From Methylobacter sp. (GTDB taxonomy: Bacteria; Pseudomonadota; Gammaproteobacteria; Methylococcales; Methylomonadaceae), in NCBI GenBank assembly GCA_023229605.1, contig JALNYY010000041.1, forward strand, positions 1 through 28,469: a stretch of 28,469 bases of DNA. The letters are read 5' to 3'. Below are positions 7,596 through 15,544 of the stretch, piece by piece. The first letter of the stretch is position 1. Each line of letters opens with the position of its first letter. The notes under the pieces were generated by a model. That model made no database searches. It saw only the letters and a list, made by a program, of their open reading frames with translations, and was not told the DNA's origin. Both the position numbers and the translations under genes were made by a program.

Positions 7596-7922
7596 TTACA
7601 AAAACTGCGGTGTGGCCGCCCCATGATGACGAGGCTGGAAGGTAATATTTACCTCAACATCCTCATCGAGCTTGCCAAGGATCGTAATCATCCGGTCGAG
7701 CGTAAAGCGGCGAAGCTGTGCGTTGCGGATATGAGAGAATTCGGAGTGAGAAACCCCCGTCTGCTTCTCAGCATCACGGGTCGAAAGCTTGCGATCATCA
7801 AGTATATTGATGATTTTTGCCGCGATAATGGCACGAGCCTGCTCTAGCCCTGCGTTAGGGTGTCCAAAGTCGCGGTAAATATTGCCGCTTCCGTGTACCA
7901 GTTCCATGTCGTCGTTTTTCAT
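7596..7922 (-). CDS. HigA-like XRE-family antitoxin
   Basis: The 108-residue protein has a helix-turn-helix core of the XRE class (LEQARAIIAAKIINILDDRK, STRDAEKQTGVSHSEFSHIR, then LDRMITILGKLDEDVEVNI). This is typical of antitoxins paired with Gp49-type toxins, in which the toxin gene comes first. The gene overlaps the end of the upstream toxin gene by four bases (start 7922, toxin end 7919), indicating translational coupling. Its likely job is to bind and inhibit the toxin and to repress the operon. Confidence 0.85.
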   Translation of the reverse strand: MKNDDMELVHGSGNIYRDFGHPNAGLEQARAIIAAKIINILDDRKLSTRDAEKQTGVSHSEFSHIRNAQLRRFTLDRMITILGKLDEDVEVNITFQPRHHGAATPQFL

Positions 7923-8263
7923 TTCAAAGCCTCCTTCAGCCTCTTGAGACGTTCGTTGATAAGATCAACCTCCATTTGCGGTGTTTTGATCCCTGATTTC
8001 GATTTCTTCTGAAAAGCATGAATCACCCAAATATCCACACCAATCTTGACGGCGTAGAGGGTACGAAAAGCATCGCCTCGATGCTTAAGCGCAATTTCGA
8101 ACACGCCACCATCAACGCCTTTGAACAGTTTCGCCTTGTCGGACTTGCCGCCCTCGGCAGCAATCGTAAGCGCATCGAACATGTCGCTTTGCACGTCTTC
8201 AGGAAATTCCTCGAAGTCTTTACGCGCGGCCTTCAGCCATGAAATCGGTCTGGTGTTTCTCAT
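7919..8263 (-). CDS. Gp49/HigB-like RelE-superfamily toxin
   Basis: From the ATG at 8263 the protein has 114 residues, starting MRNTRPISWLKAARKDFEEF. It then shows VQSDMFDALTIAAEGGKSDK, FKGVDGGVFEIAL and DAFRTLYAV, ending in VIHAFQKKSKSGIKTP. This order matches phage-derived Gp49-like proteins (HigB group), which are ribosome-dependent mRNA interferases. The open frame extends to a GTG at 8293, but the ATG fits the family length better. Two small palindromes lie at or just before the start: CATTGG-CA-CCAATG at 8261-8274 and GACAA-GT-TTGTC at 8277-8288. They may bind the HigA-like partner. The toxin-first order is normal for this class. Confidence 0.87.
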   Translation of the reverse strand: MRNTRPISWLKAARKDFEEFPEDVQSDMFDALTIAAEGGKSDKAKLFKGVDGGVFEIALKHRGDAFRTLYAVKIGVDIWVIHAFQKKSKSGIKTPQMEVDLINERLKRLKEALK

Positions 8264-8288
8264 TGGCACCAATGTTGACAAGTTTGTC
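8261..8288. promoter_or_regulatory. Two adjacent palindromes at the higBA start, candidate operators
   Basis: CATTGG-CA-CCAATG (8261-8274) covers the start codon and GACAA-GT-TTGTC (8277-8288) lies just upstream. Both are perfect in their arms. Autoregulation by the antitoxin is the simplest explanation; this is inference. Confidence 0.35.
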
Positions 8289-8314
8289 ACCACATTGCAA
8301 GCGGAAACTTACCT

Positions 8315-8333
8315 CGCCTTATTTATTAAGGCG
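8315..8333. repeat. 7-bp inverted repeat
   Basis: CGCCTTA and TAAGGCG flank TTTAT. It lies about 50 bp upstream of the higB-like start and may be part of that promoter region or the first of several palindromes in this stretch. Confidence 0.4.
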
Positions 8334-8356
8334 ATCGAGTGTTTCAAAAAAACGAA

Positions 8357-8406
8357 GGGTTATGACCCATACCGAAAACCCCTCTGAATTCCCCTTCCCA
8401 TAACCC
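8357..8406. repeat. 8-bp inverted repeat, 34-bp spacer
   Basis: GGGTTATG (8357-8364) and CATAACCC (8399-8406) are exact reverse complements around a C-rich spacer. Function is unknown. Confidence 0.35.
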
Positions 8407-8440
8407 AGTAAGAACGGGGCTTCCGACGGGGCCATTTAGT

Positions 8441-8468
8441 CATACCGTAAACACTTGTTTACGGTATG
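8441..8468. repeat. 12-bp perfect inverted repeat, 4-bp loop
   Basis: CATACCGTAAAC and GTTTACGGTATG flank ACTT. No poly-T follows on either strand, so a terminator is unlikely. An operator or an end of a mobile element is more plausible. Confidence 0.5.
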
Positions 8469-8493
8469 GCCTTCTGATACGATCCGAGCATGA

Positions 8494-8738
8494 CCTGACA
8501 AACAAAACGTGTTGCCCTCTACCTTCGTGTCTCCACCGTACGAGCTTCGGGAACGGGATTTGGAGCCGATTGACTACGGCGTAACGTTCCAGATGTAACG
8601 AAATCAGGGATGTTACTCATTTACGAAGGAATCCTTACGGTCCCCCTATTGGTTCAGAACTTCGACGCGAAACTACCTGAAATCAAGGCGCTGTTCGCCA
8701 ACCAGCTTGATCCGATTCGTGCCAGCGAGCATACGTGA
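8494..8738 (+). pseudogene. Coding-like scraps of an unrecognised gene
   Basis: Two plus-strand frames read like protein. One, up to a stop near 8596, contains PPYELRERDLEPIDYGVTFQ. The other runs from ATG 8610 to a stop at 8738 and contains LLVQNFDAKLPEIKALFANQ. An AGGG sits directly before that ATG, too close for a normal ribosome site. The two are in different frames and close together, which suggests a decayed gene, but I do not recognise the family. The stop lies inside the hairpin at 8721-8754. Confidence 0.25.
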
Positions 8739-8754
8739 TCGTATACTCGCTGGC
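8721..8754. repeat. 15-bp near-perfect hairpin
   Basis: GCCAGCGAGCATACG and CGTATACTCGCTGGC flank TGAT with one mismatch, which becomes a G-U pair on the minus strand. There is no T-tract on either side, so the hairpin does not look like an intrinsic terminator. Confidence 0.5.
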
Positions 8755-8779
8755 TGGATTACCGATCTGAATCCGTTAA

Positions 8780-8880
8780 GGTTTCAGTTGCAAATCATCC
8801 TGGTTTACGGCGGATGATTGCAGGTTCAGTTGCAAATAATGTCGGTTTGAACGCCCGTCAGTTGCATTTAATTCCGGTCG
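8780..8880. repeat. Three short direct repeats (TCAGTTGCA core)
   Basis: The core TCAGTTGCA occurs at 8784, 8826 and 8858 on the same strand, 42 and 32 bp apart. The first two copies share a longer pattern, GGTT(T)CAGTTGCAAAT-AT followed by GGTTT. The copies are too uneven for a CRISPR array. They may be binding sites or the end of a mobile element. Confidence 0.45.
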
Positions 8881-8987
8881 AAAATTGCGCTGATTGCTGG
8901 TTTGTGGCTTTTTGATTGCAAGCCGCAATACCTAATTGGGCGAAATGGCGGCTGGTGATACGATTGCTTGTTCTACCCCATATTGCA

Positions 8988-11900
8988 TTATTTGATTGAT
9001 CCACAGCAGTTTTTGTATTTCTTTCCCGAACCGCAAGGGCACAGTTCATTGCGTCTGATTTTATTACTTCTTCCAATGTCAAAATCAGGCAACGTGATCT
9101 TCAGGTCTTCGGCTATCAGCTGCTCATTGCTGGGAATTACCATACCTCTCTTTAATTCCATTGGCAGGTTGGAGTCCGGGTTAATGATGGTCATATCTTC
9201 AGAAGGAATTCGAAGCTCCCTACAGAAGAACTTATTATTGATAAAACCTGTTTCTTTCAATAGATAATATTTGTCGTCTATCCCGAGATAAGTCAACTGC
9301 ATCAAATGCTTATTTAGCAGCGCTTTGTCTTCGGCTGTCGCCTCTGGCCGCCAGAAAATATCGTCAGGCCTTTCGATAAGAATGAAATTGCTTGCCTGAT
9401 TGCGGACGAAGTGATGGTGGAACCGTACATAAGTCAAAATGGTATCAGGCTCCAGAATAACCTCGTCTATCGACATCGCTTCGATGATAGGCTCTGCCGC
9501 CCAAGTTAAAAGTTTCGCATCCCCAGGTTTGTATAGATAAAAATAAACCCTTATATGTTCGGTAGTTTTGACAGTATATTGAAATAACATGCGCCGCTTG
9601 AAAAATGGCAGCCTCGCAGCCAAAACCCCGGATAGGTCAAATGGCTCCGGTGCGTAAATGTCCTCCAAAAACCGAATTGCACTACTTTCACTAACCGGCG
9701 ATAAGACGAAGCAAATTGGTAGCATCCTATAATGCACATCCGTTTCAGGATGGTGAGACCAAACTTCCACTCTTGCTTTTTGTGCTGCCAGCATCCTCTC
9801 TTTTACTGAGTTCGGCGGCGGCTGAAGGTACACGCTCTGCTCCTCAAGCAAAAGTTCCTCGTTAGTAAGTGTCAATTGTCCCCTGTGTTGTTCCTCTTCC
9901 TCATTGGTTTCAGGATCGAATATTTTGATTGCATCTTGGGCGATTAGAATGTCCGTCCTGAATAATGCATCTTTGAAAAAGACTGAACAAGTCAACACAT
10001 AACGCTGGTGATCATCTATACCTTGATTAGTCACTGGCATAAGATGATTTTCAACTGCCGCCTTTTCCTCATTTGTAGCCTCCGGCAGCCAGATTAAGTC
10101 CTGAGGCTTCTCAACGATAATGAACATGCCCAGATAACCACGCACAAAGTAAAAGAAAAACTTTGCATAGTCGATCACTGTCTCCTCAGTCAGTTTTAGC
10201 GCCCCTGTTTGATTTAATAAATAAATCGGAACGTTGGACCAGTTCAGAAGCCGTGCATCCCCAGATTTATAAAGATAGTAATACACGGCGGCTGGCGTGG
10301 CAGTCTTGTCAGTGTATTGGAAAAGACGATACTCCTCGTAGTACGGCAAGACTGCTGCCTGTACCTCTGACGATTCTGGCGACTCCGGTGCGAAGATATC
10401 CATCAGAAATCGCCGAGCATCATTTCCTTCCACTGGCGCCAGACCAAGGTCCAACGGTACCCGGTAGCGCCCTTCGTCTTTCAAGTCGTGAGGTGTCACT
10501 GCAGCCCGTGCCGCTTTGAAAAAGTTTTCAAAATACTTTTCAGATACCGAAGATCTCGCGATCTGCAAATTCTTGCAAAGAAATTGTTCATTGACTGGCA
10601 AAATAAAGCCTCTAGGAAACTCCATCAGCTGATTCGTCATTTGATTTAAAATGCTTACGGTCTTTTTCGGGATTAAGAAATGAGTTTTTAGTAGTGCATC
10701 GTTGATTAATATCGTCCCGATTAGCCAGAAGCCGTCGTCGTCCTCCTCTACAAGAGCCAGCGGTTCGAGATAGCTATAAAGTTCAGCGCTTTCCTGCTCC
10801 GCCGCTTCTGACCTCCAAACAATATCTTCGGGGAATTCAGCCAAAATAAATTGAGCCTCCTTATTGCGTGTGAAATAAAAGGTAAATCGTGCATATGGGA
10901 TCAATGTATCTCGCGTAACAATCAGAGCGTCGTTCGTGATTATTTGGCTACCTGTCCAGTCAAGAAGACGAGCATCCCCGCTTTTATAAAGATAGTAATA
11001 AACGGCTGCTGGTTCTACTGACTTATCGGTATATTGGTAAAGATGATATTCTTTATAGAATGGCAAGATCGCTGCCTGTACTTCTGACTGGTCTGGTGAC
11101 TCCGGTGCGTAAATGTCTGCCAGAAATCGGATGGCTGCCTCCCTATCTACCTGAGTCAGCCCAAGATCCAATGGTCTCCGGTAGCGTTTTTCCTCTTCAA
11201 GGTTATGTGGGGCAACATAGTCTCTATCTAAATTGGCTGCAAGTTTCGCTTTCAACTTAGTCTCTTCGATCTGACTTAAAATCCACTTGATATTAGAATT
11301 GGCGTTTTCATTGCCCGGATCAACTCGTAGTATCTGTCTATATATGTTGATCGCTTCGCCGTAGGCGACATCCGCCTTGGCGGAGCCGCCTTCAGCTTTA
11401 AGGATGCGCCCGCTCTGCAGAAAAGCCCACCCTTTTAAAAGATGGGCATCACTATCTCTAGGATTGAGAAGCAGTATTTTGTCAAAGCATTCCACAGCCT
11501 GAGTCACGTAGCTCAGAGCGGTTTCTGGAGTAATCCCTTGTATTTCTGCCAAATCTAAAAACGCAGTTCCTTTGCCAGAAAGGGCATCAATATTTTTCGA
11601 CTCGATCTCGGAGGCGCGGTGAAAGCATTCTACCGACTGTCGAAACTGTTCAATCGCCGACAGCCCAGGAACAAGCTTACCCAAATTTCTAAGAGCATAT
11701 CCTTTGTTCAGATGAGCATCTATAAATTGAGGTATCAGACTGATTGCACTATCAAAGCAACTGCAAGCTACCTGAAAACTGCCGACAGCTGACTCCTTAT
11801 TTTCGCTTCCCATCTGTATACTCCCTAGGCTCACGAGGCAACTTCCTTTGCTATTAAGTATCCAGGTCTCGTTCGGTGAAATTTTAAGAGCGTTGTCTAG

Positions 11901-14543
11901 GCTCTTCAAAGCCGACTGATAAAAGACCAACGCTTCTAATGGCTTGTTTTCCAACCCCCGACAGTTGCCGATTTTCATTAATACCGTGGCCTGCCTGCTG
12001 TGAACCCAAGCATCTTGCGGCGCGATGTTCAACGCCTCGCCATAGCAGGCTATCGCTTGTTCAAAGGCCGCCTCCGCCTCTTTTACTGCCTGTTGATTGG
12101 ACAGCATTTCTCCAAAATTGTCATAAACACATCCTTTAGGAAAAATCGCATCTGCGTTTTTCGGAACTATAGCCAGCGACTGGTCAAAACATTTTATGGA
12201 TTCGTCAAATGCGGCCTGGGCCTCGGCCACTCTTCCTGACTTATCGTGAATATTTCCAATAGAATCTAATATTACTCCTTTAACGCAATATAAATCTGCA
12301 AGACCGGGTTGCAGCCGCAGAGCTTTTTCGACACAGGCTAATGCAGTGGTACCCGCCTCAAGAGCAGCTTCGCCCCGTCCAGTGCTCAACATTAAGTCGC
12401 TCAGCCGCCTTAAAGCTCTCGCCTTTCTTGAATGTCCGTCCACGTTATTTCTATCGATCACAAGCGCTTGATCACCAACCTCCGCAGCATCGACATACAA
12501 TTTTTCCGCCGCTGCTAAATCAGACACCCGCTGCTTTGCATAGCCGTAGACATTGAATAATTCGCTTTTGCCGTTATAAACCGAGGCACTGCAACCGGGG
12601 TACTGCATCGCTTTCTCGTATGCAGCCAGCGCCTTCTGGAAACATACCTCTGCCTTTTCATGCTCGCTCAGAAAGGAAAGCAGTTCAACCATATCATTTA
12701 GAATGTCACAATGTGTCGCAAAAAGATCAGCATCTTTCTGTTCGTCACCTACAAGAATATCGATTTGATTCACGGCGTTCAAATAGCTTGCCTGGGCATC
12801 TGTATACCGCGATATCTTTTGATAATACCTTCCCATCAAATGCATAGCTTTCACCAACCCGACCTCGGTGGTAAAAGTCAATTCCCGGCTCAATTCGCCG
12901 AGTCTGTTACATAAAAACCATTGGCATTGGTCCAGGGCGTTGCGAAAAGTGTCCAGCCATTCCTCCTGTCCGCGTTCGGCGTCCAACTGATTGGCATAAT
13001 AAATTGCCTCCGTCAGTGCGACATCATCCCCGTTTCGAGCAAGGGATCGAAAATAATTTTCGAGTACTTTTCTAGCGGTCCTGATTTCGCTGGCAAAAAC
13101 CGGAATTTCTTCGATTAGCTTTCGAATCAGTTGGTGAACCTGGAAGCTTTCCGCAGATAGTTTCTTGATAAACGAATATTTAGTCAGCACCTGCTCAAAA
13201 ACAGCACGCTCTCCACTCGATCCCAGGTTATTTTGAGCCAGTTCGCGATATAGTGTGTAATTAAAGCTGCGACAGACGCTTAGGGCGACGATGGCTGGCT
13301 GCAATGTGCCAGATACGTCGCTCAGTAGACGGTGTAGTACTTCTTCTCCCAGTTTTTCAGGCGAAACGGCATCCTTGAACTCATCAGGTGAAATGGCTAT
13401 TCCTTTTTCGAGCTTAGACTGCACAGCATCCGCGCAGATGCCGAGATACATAGGATGCACTTCACTGCACTCCACTTCGGTAAAGCGGACAATCGACTCT
13501 CGGAGAGCTCCGTCAGTTATGCCCCTTTTTTCTAAACTCTCCCTAGCGTCAGCGAGAGAAATCAGCCCTATCTGATGGGTAGTAACCTTCTCAGCCGGTA
13601 TGGCATTCTTACTTGCTTCGCTCCATCTCGGCAGCTCTCGTCCAGCCACCACTGTAACAATTCGTTCGCTGGAACTTAAAACATTTAGCAGGATGCGTAG
13701 CCAAGCATCTCTCCGGAAATAATCGAAAGGTGAAAGGTCCCGTTGAGCAAGCCAGAATTTTTCATGGGTGTCAAAAAACAACGCTAGGCGCGCTGGCGCG
13801 TCGGATGACTGCATGGATGCCATGAGGTCCAAGGCAAATAGGTAAGGCATCCGGTTTTCAAGTTCACTGTTCGACTTGATATTGCGCAACTGCTGGAGAA
13901 ACTGCTCGTCGACATTTCTCGATTTGAAATACAAATACATCTTACTTCCGATGATCCTTTGCAGCAGCTTAAGGGCTAAGCTTGAACCAGGAAGCACCTC
14001 CACTGATGCCCTTGCTAGCTCCAGAATGCCATCAATGGCACCATCACAGATGACGTTTTTGATTTCCCTTTCGTTCAAATTGCCTGTTCGCGAAAGGTAC
14101 AGCACATAAGCGTAATCAAACAGTTCAAATTTCAGCCCTTTGCCAGCCAATAACTTTCGCATGTAACAGGTGGCGGAAAGAGGATTCTGCGGCTGAACTT
14201 CGTAAGTTGGCTCGCCAAAATCGACCAATACTGAAGGGATGGCCTCGCTCGACGTTAAAGGTATTTCCAGCAACTTGTCCCGGAGTGACTTGTCATCAAA
14301 ACCCTTTATTGTTTGCCATGTTGCGTTATCCACCCGTTTGCAGAAATTTTTTTGCAGATAGGCAAGCAACAGCGATTTACCATTGCCGCCGTTGCCGTGA
14401 AAATAAATGATGGCTCCAGTGTTGGCGTCATTATGCAGCGCTTCGATAAAAATACGTGCAGGCACCAGCCTATTGGAAAAACTTTCTAACTTTGTATCTT
14501 CACCATCCTCAAAATCAACCTGAATCTCCTCTAAATTTTCCAT
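8988..14543 (-). CDS. STAND-like NTPase with TPR array, triple unknown domain and SEC-C tail
   Basis: This 1851-residue protein has four parts. Residues about 25-480 form a P-loop NTPase: Walker A GNGGNGKS at 50-57, a Walker B-like ALFFDTHE near 254-261, a VVAGRELPRW strand at 298-307, and a VHQLIR motif at 469-474 that resembles the MHD position of STAND ATPases. Residues about 560-1085 are TPR-type repeats (YQKISRYTDAQASYLNA, FDQSLAIVPKNADAI and similar). Residues about 1112-1330, 1351-1571 and 1598-1815 are three copies of a domain I do not recognise. Residues 1829-1850 are a SEC-C zinc motif (C1835, C1837, C1846, C1847). No N-terminal effector precedes the NTPase, unlike the Avs proteins. 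STAND proteins sense a ligand and oligomerise; the neighbouring toxin-antitoxin genes make defence plausible but unproven. The start lacks a close ribosome site. Confidence 0.85.
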   Translation of the reverse strand: MENLEEIQVDFEDGEDTKLESFSNRLVPARIFIEALHNDANTGAIIYFHGNGGNGKSLLLAYLQKNFCKRVDNATWQTIKGFDDKSLRDKLLEIPLTSSEAIPSVLVDFGEPTYEVQPQNPLSATCYMRKLLAGKGLKFELFDYAYVLYLSRTGNLNEREIKNVICDGAIDGILELARASVEVLPGSSLALKLLQRIIGSKMYLYFKSRNVDEQFLQQLRNIKSNSELENRMPYLFALDLMASMQSSDAPARLALFFDTHEKFWLAQRDLSPFDYFRRDAWLRILLNVLSSSERIVTVVAGRELPRWSEASKNAIPAEKVTTHQIGLISLADARESLEKRGITDGALRESIVRFTEVECSEVHPMYLGICADAVQSKLEKGIAISPDEFKDAVSPEKLGEEVLHRLLSDVSGTLQPAIVALSVCRSFNYTLYRELAQNNLGSSGERAVFEQVLTKYSFIKKLSAESFQVHQLIRKLIEEIPVFASEIRTARKVLENYFRSLARNGDDVALTEAIYYANQLDAERGQEEWLDTFRNALDQCQWFLCNRLGELSRELTFTTEVGLVKAMHLMGRYYQKISRYTDAQASYLNAVNQIDILVGDEQKDADLFATHCDILNDMVELLSFLSEHEKAEVCFQKALAAYEKAMQYPGCSASVYNGKSELFNVYGYAKQRVSDLAAAEKLYVDAAEVGDQALVIDRNNVDGHSRKARALRRLSDLMLSTGRGEAALEAGTTALACVEKALRLQPGLADLYCVKGVILDSIGNIHDKSGRVAEAQAAFDESIKCFDQSLAIVPKNADAIFPKGCVYDNFGEMLSNQQAVKEAEAAFEQAIACYGEALNIAPQDAWVHSRQATVLMKIGNCRGLENKPLEALVFYQSALKSLDNALKISPNETWILNSKGSCLVSLGSIQMGSENKESAVGSFQVACSCFDSAISLIPQFIDAHLNKGYALRNLGKLVPGLSAIEQFRQSVECFHRASEIESKNIDALSGKGTAFLDLAEIQGITPETALSYVTQAVECFDKILLLNPRDSDAHLLKGWAFLQSGRILKAEGGSAKADVAYGEAINIYRQILRVDPGNENANSNIKWILSQIEETKLKAKLAANLDRDYVAPHNLEEEKRYRRPLDLGLTQVDREAAIRFLADIYAPESPDQSEVQAAILPFYKEYHLYQYTDKSVEPAAVYYYLYKSGDARLLDWTGSQIITNDALIVTRDTLIPYARFTFYFTRNKEAQFILAEFPEDIVWRSEAAEQESAELYSYLEPLALVEEDDDGFWLIGTILINDALLKTHFLIPKKTVSILNQMTNQLMEFPRGFILPVNEQFLCKNLQIARSSVSEKYFENFFKAARAAVTPHDLKDEGRYRVPLDLGLAPVEGNDARRFLMDIFAPESPESSEVQAAVLPYYEEYRLFQYTDKTATPAAVYYYLYKSGDARLLNWSNVPIYLLNQTGALKLTEETVIDYAKFFFYFVRGYLGMFIIVEKPQDLIWLPEATNEEKAAVENHLMPVTNQGIDDHQRYVLTCSVFFKDALFRTDILIAQDAIKIFDPETNEEEEQHRGQLTLTNEELLLEEQSVYLQPPPNSVKERMLAAQKARVEVWSHHPETDVHYRMLPICFVLSPVSESSAIRFLEDIYAPEPFDLSGVLAARLPFFKRRMLFQYTVKTTEHIRVYFYLYKPGDAKLLTWAAEPIIEAMSIDEVILEPDTILTYVRFHHHFVRNQASNFILIERPDDIFWRPEATAEDKALLNKHLMQLTYLGIDDKYYLLKETGFINNKFFCRELRIPSEDMTIINPDSNLPMELKRGMVIPSNEQLIAEDLKITLPDFDIGRSNKIRRNELCPCGSGKKYKNCCGSIK
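8994..9059 (-). other. SEC-C zinc-binding motif region within the giant protein
   Basis: The C-terminal NELCPCGSGKKYKNCCG matches the SEC-C motif (CxC, eight residues, CC) first described at the end of SecA and found at the ends of many unrelated proteins. It probably binds zinc and may mediate contact with a protein partner or the ribosome. Confidence 0.85.
9099..11210 (-). repeat. Coding region of three tandem 220-residue domains
   Basis: The copies map to 10554-11210, 9831-10493 and 9099-9752. Each copy shares RFL-DI(Y/F)APE, an LP(F/Y)(Y/F) core, (L/M)(Y/F)QYT-K, Y(Y/F)YLYK-GDA(R/K)LL-W and later DI/LIW. Copies 1 and 2 are close, about 70% identical by eye over their first 80 residues; copy 3 is more diverged. 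This shows internal duplication within the gene. Confidence 0.85.
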
Positions 14544-14645
14544 ACTATATAAATACCTTTCTGTCAGTGATTTTTCGACCGTGCATCAAAACGTCTTCCG
14601 ACCCGATTGCGCTAGAATAAACAAGTCAACTCTTATCCAGATGCT

Positions 14646-14674
14646 ACCATACGTATTCCGGACATTGCTATCAA
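14646..14674 (-). promoter_or_regulatory. Possible sigma-70 promoter of the STAND-type gene
   Basis: On the minus strand TTGATA and TATGGT are separated by 17 bases, about 100 bp upstream of the start at 14543. The match to consensus is moderate, and this is only a candidate. Confidence 0.25.
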
Positions 14675-15510
14675 CAATGAGCCTCAGAACTACATTTTTA
14701 TAGGTGATATAAATAAGCATTTTGGGATGAGAAACGGACTGGGATAACTCTGAATTGCCAAATGAAGGTAACTGCCTCCTTTTTGTCTGTTCTTTAACGT
14801 TTGGAAAATATTTGCAAATTCTGGATTGGGTCGTGTACCGACATTGAGATTCTAACGGTCTTTATCATTATCAAAAAACAATTTTTACATAACACCCGTT
14901 ATCTGAAGTTCGTTTGTAAACACAACAGAGTAATGCCCTGCATTGGCTCGCATTTAACTGGTCGGTCGATAACGAATTTGCTAAAGACTGTTATAGGGAA
15001 GCATAAAACCATATACGAATGGCTCTTGTGGATCGACAGCGGCTATTCGGCATTCTCCCCCCACACAATCGCTACCGGCATAATTCTATGGGAATTGATG
15101 GCCGGATTTATATCGAAACTGGTGGCGGCTTGCAATCGGGATGAAAACCGGGCTTGTAGCGACAGCGCATCGGGCAACCGGCGAACGCTGGACCATGCCT
15201 ACAACTTGATCCCGGTCTGCGGCATAGGAGCCGGTAAAACATATCCGGCATCCGACCACCGCAGCCACCCATCAGGGCAGTCAGAATTTATCGCAATACC
15301 AAATTACAACCCCGAGTCATTCTCAATGATGCCGAGCGCACTTCTCGGCCGGGCTCACAAGTAAAATGACGAATGCACAAGCCGTTCAAACCTGTCTGGT
15401 GTTTCCGGCTTAGAAAAATGCGATTTAAACAGTGAACCGCCGCCCTTTATGTTGCCGGATTTGACTGTCCTGAAGGCAGACAAAAATAAACGCCGCATAA
15501 TGCCGTATGG

Positions 15511-15529
15511 GATAATGATCGCTTTATTC
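15511..15529 (+). promoter_or_regulatory. Possible Fur box before the PepSY gene
   Basis: GATAATGATCGCTTTATTC matches all of the first nine positions of the classical Fur box and about 12 of 19 overall. It lies 15 bp before the likely start at 15545. Iron repression of a PepSY protein would make biological sense, but the second half-site is weak. Confidence 0.35.
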
Positions 15530-15544
15530 ATTAGTAACAACACC

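Larger units (their letters stand above)
14544..15544. other. Intergenic region without a convincing gene
   Basis: About 1 kb separates the divergent STAND-type and PepSY genes. A plus-strand frame at 14801-15364 is open, but its translation is low in recognisable structure and has no ribosome site. The minus-strand frame at 15086-15268 is no better. The stretch probably holds the promoter of the giant gene and perhaps old debris. Confidence 0.5.

Noticed and set aside
8721..8754. Hairpin considered as an intrinsic terminator or integron attC site
   Set aside because: No T-tract follows on either strand, and no integrase or convincing attC core sites are present.
8780..8880. Direct repeats considered as a CRISPR array
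   Set aside because: There are only three copies of a 9-base core, with unequal spacing and no cas genes.
14801..15364. 187-residue open frame between the STAND-type and PepSY genes
   Set aside because: The translation shows no family pattern, has no ribosome site and has an irregular composition. It is treated as non-coding or debris.
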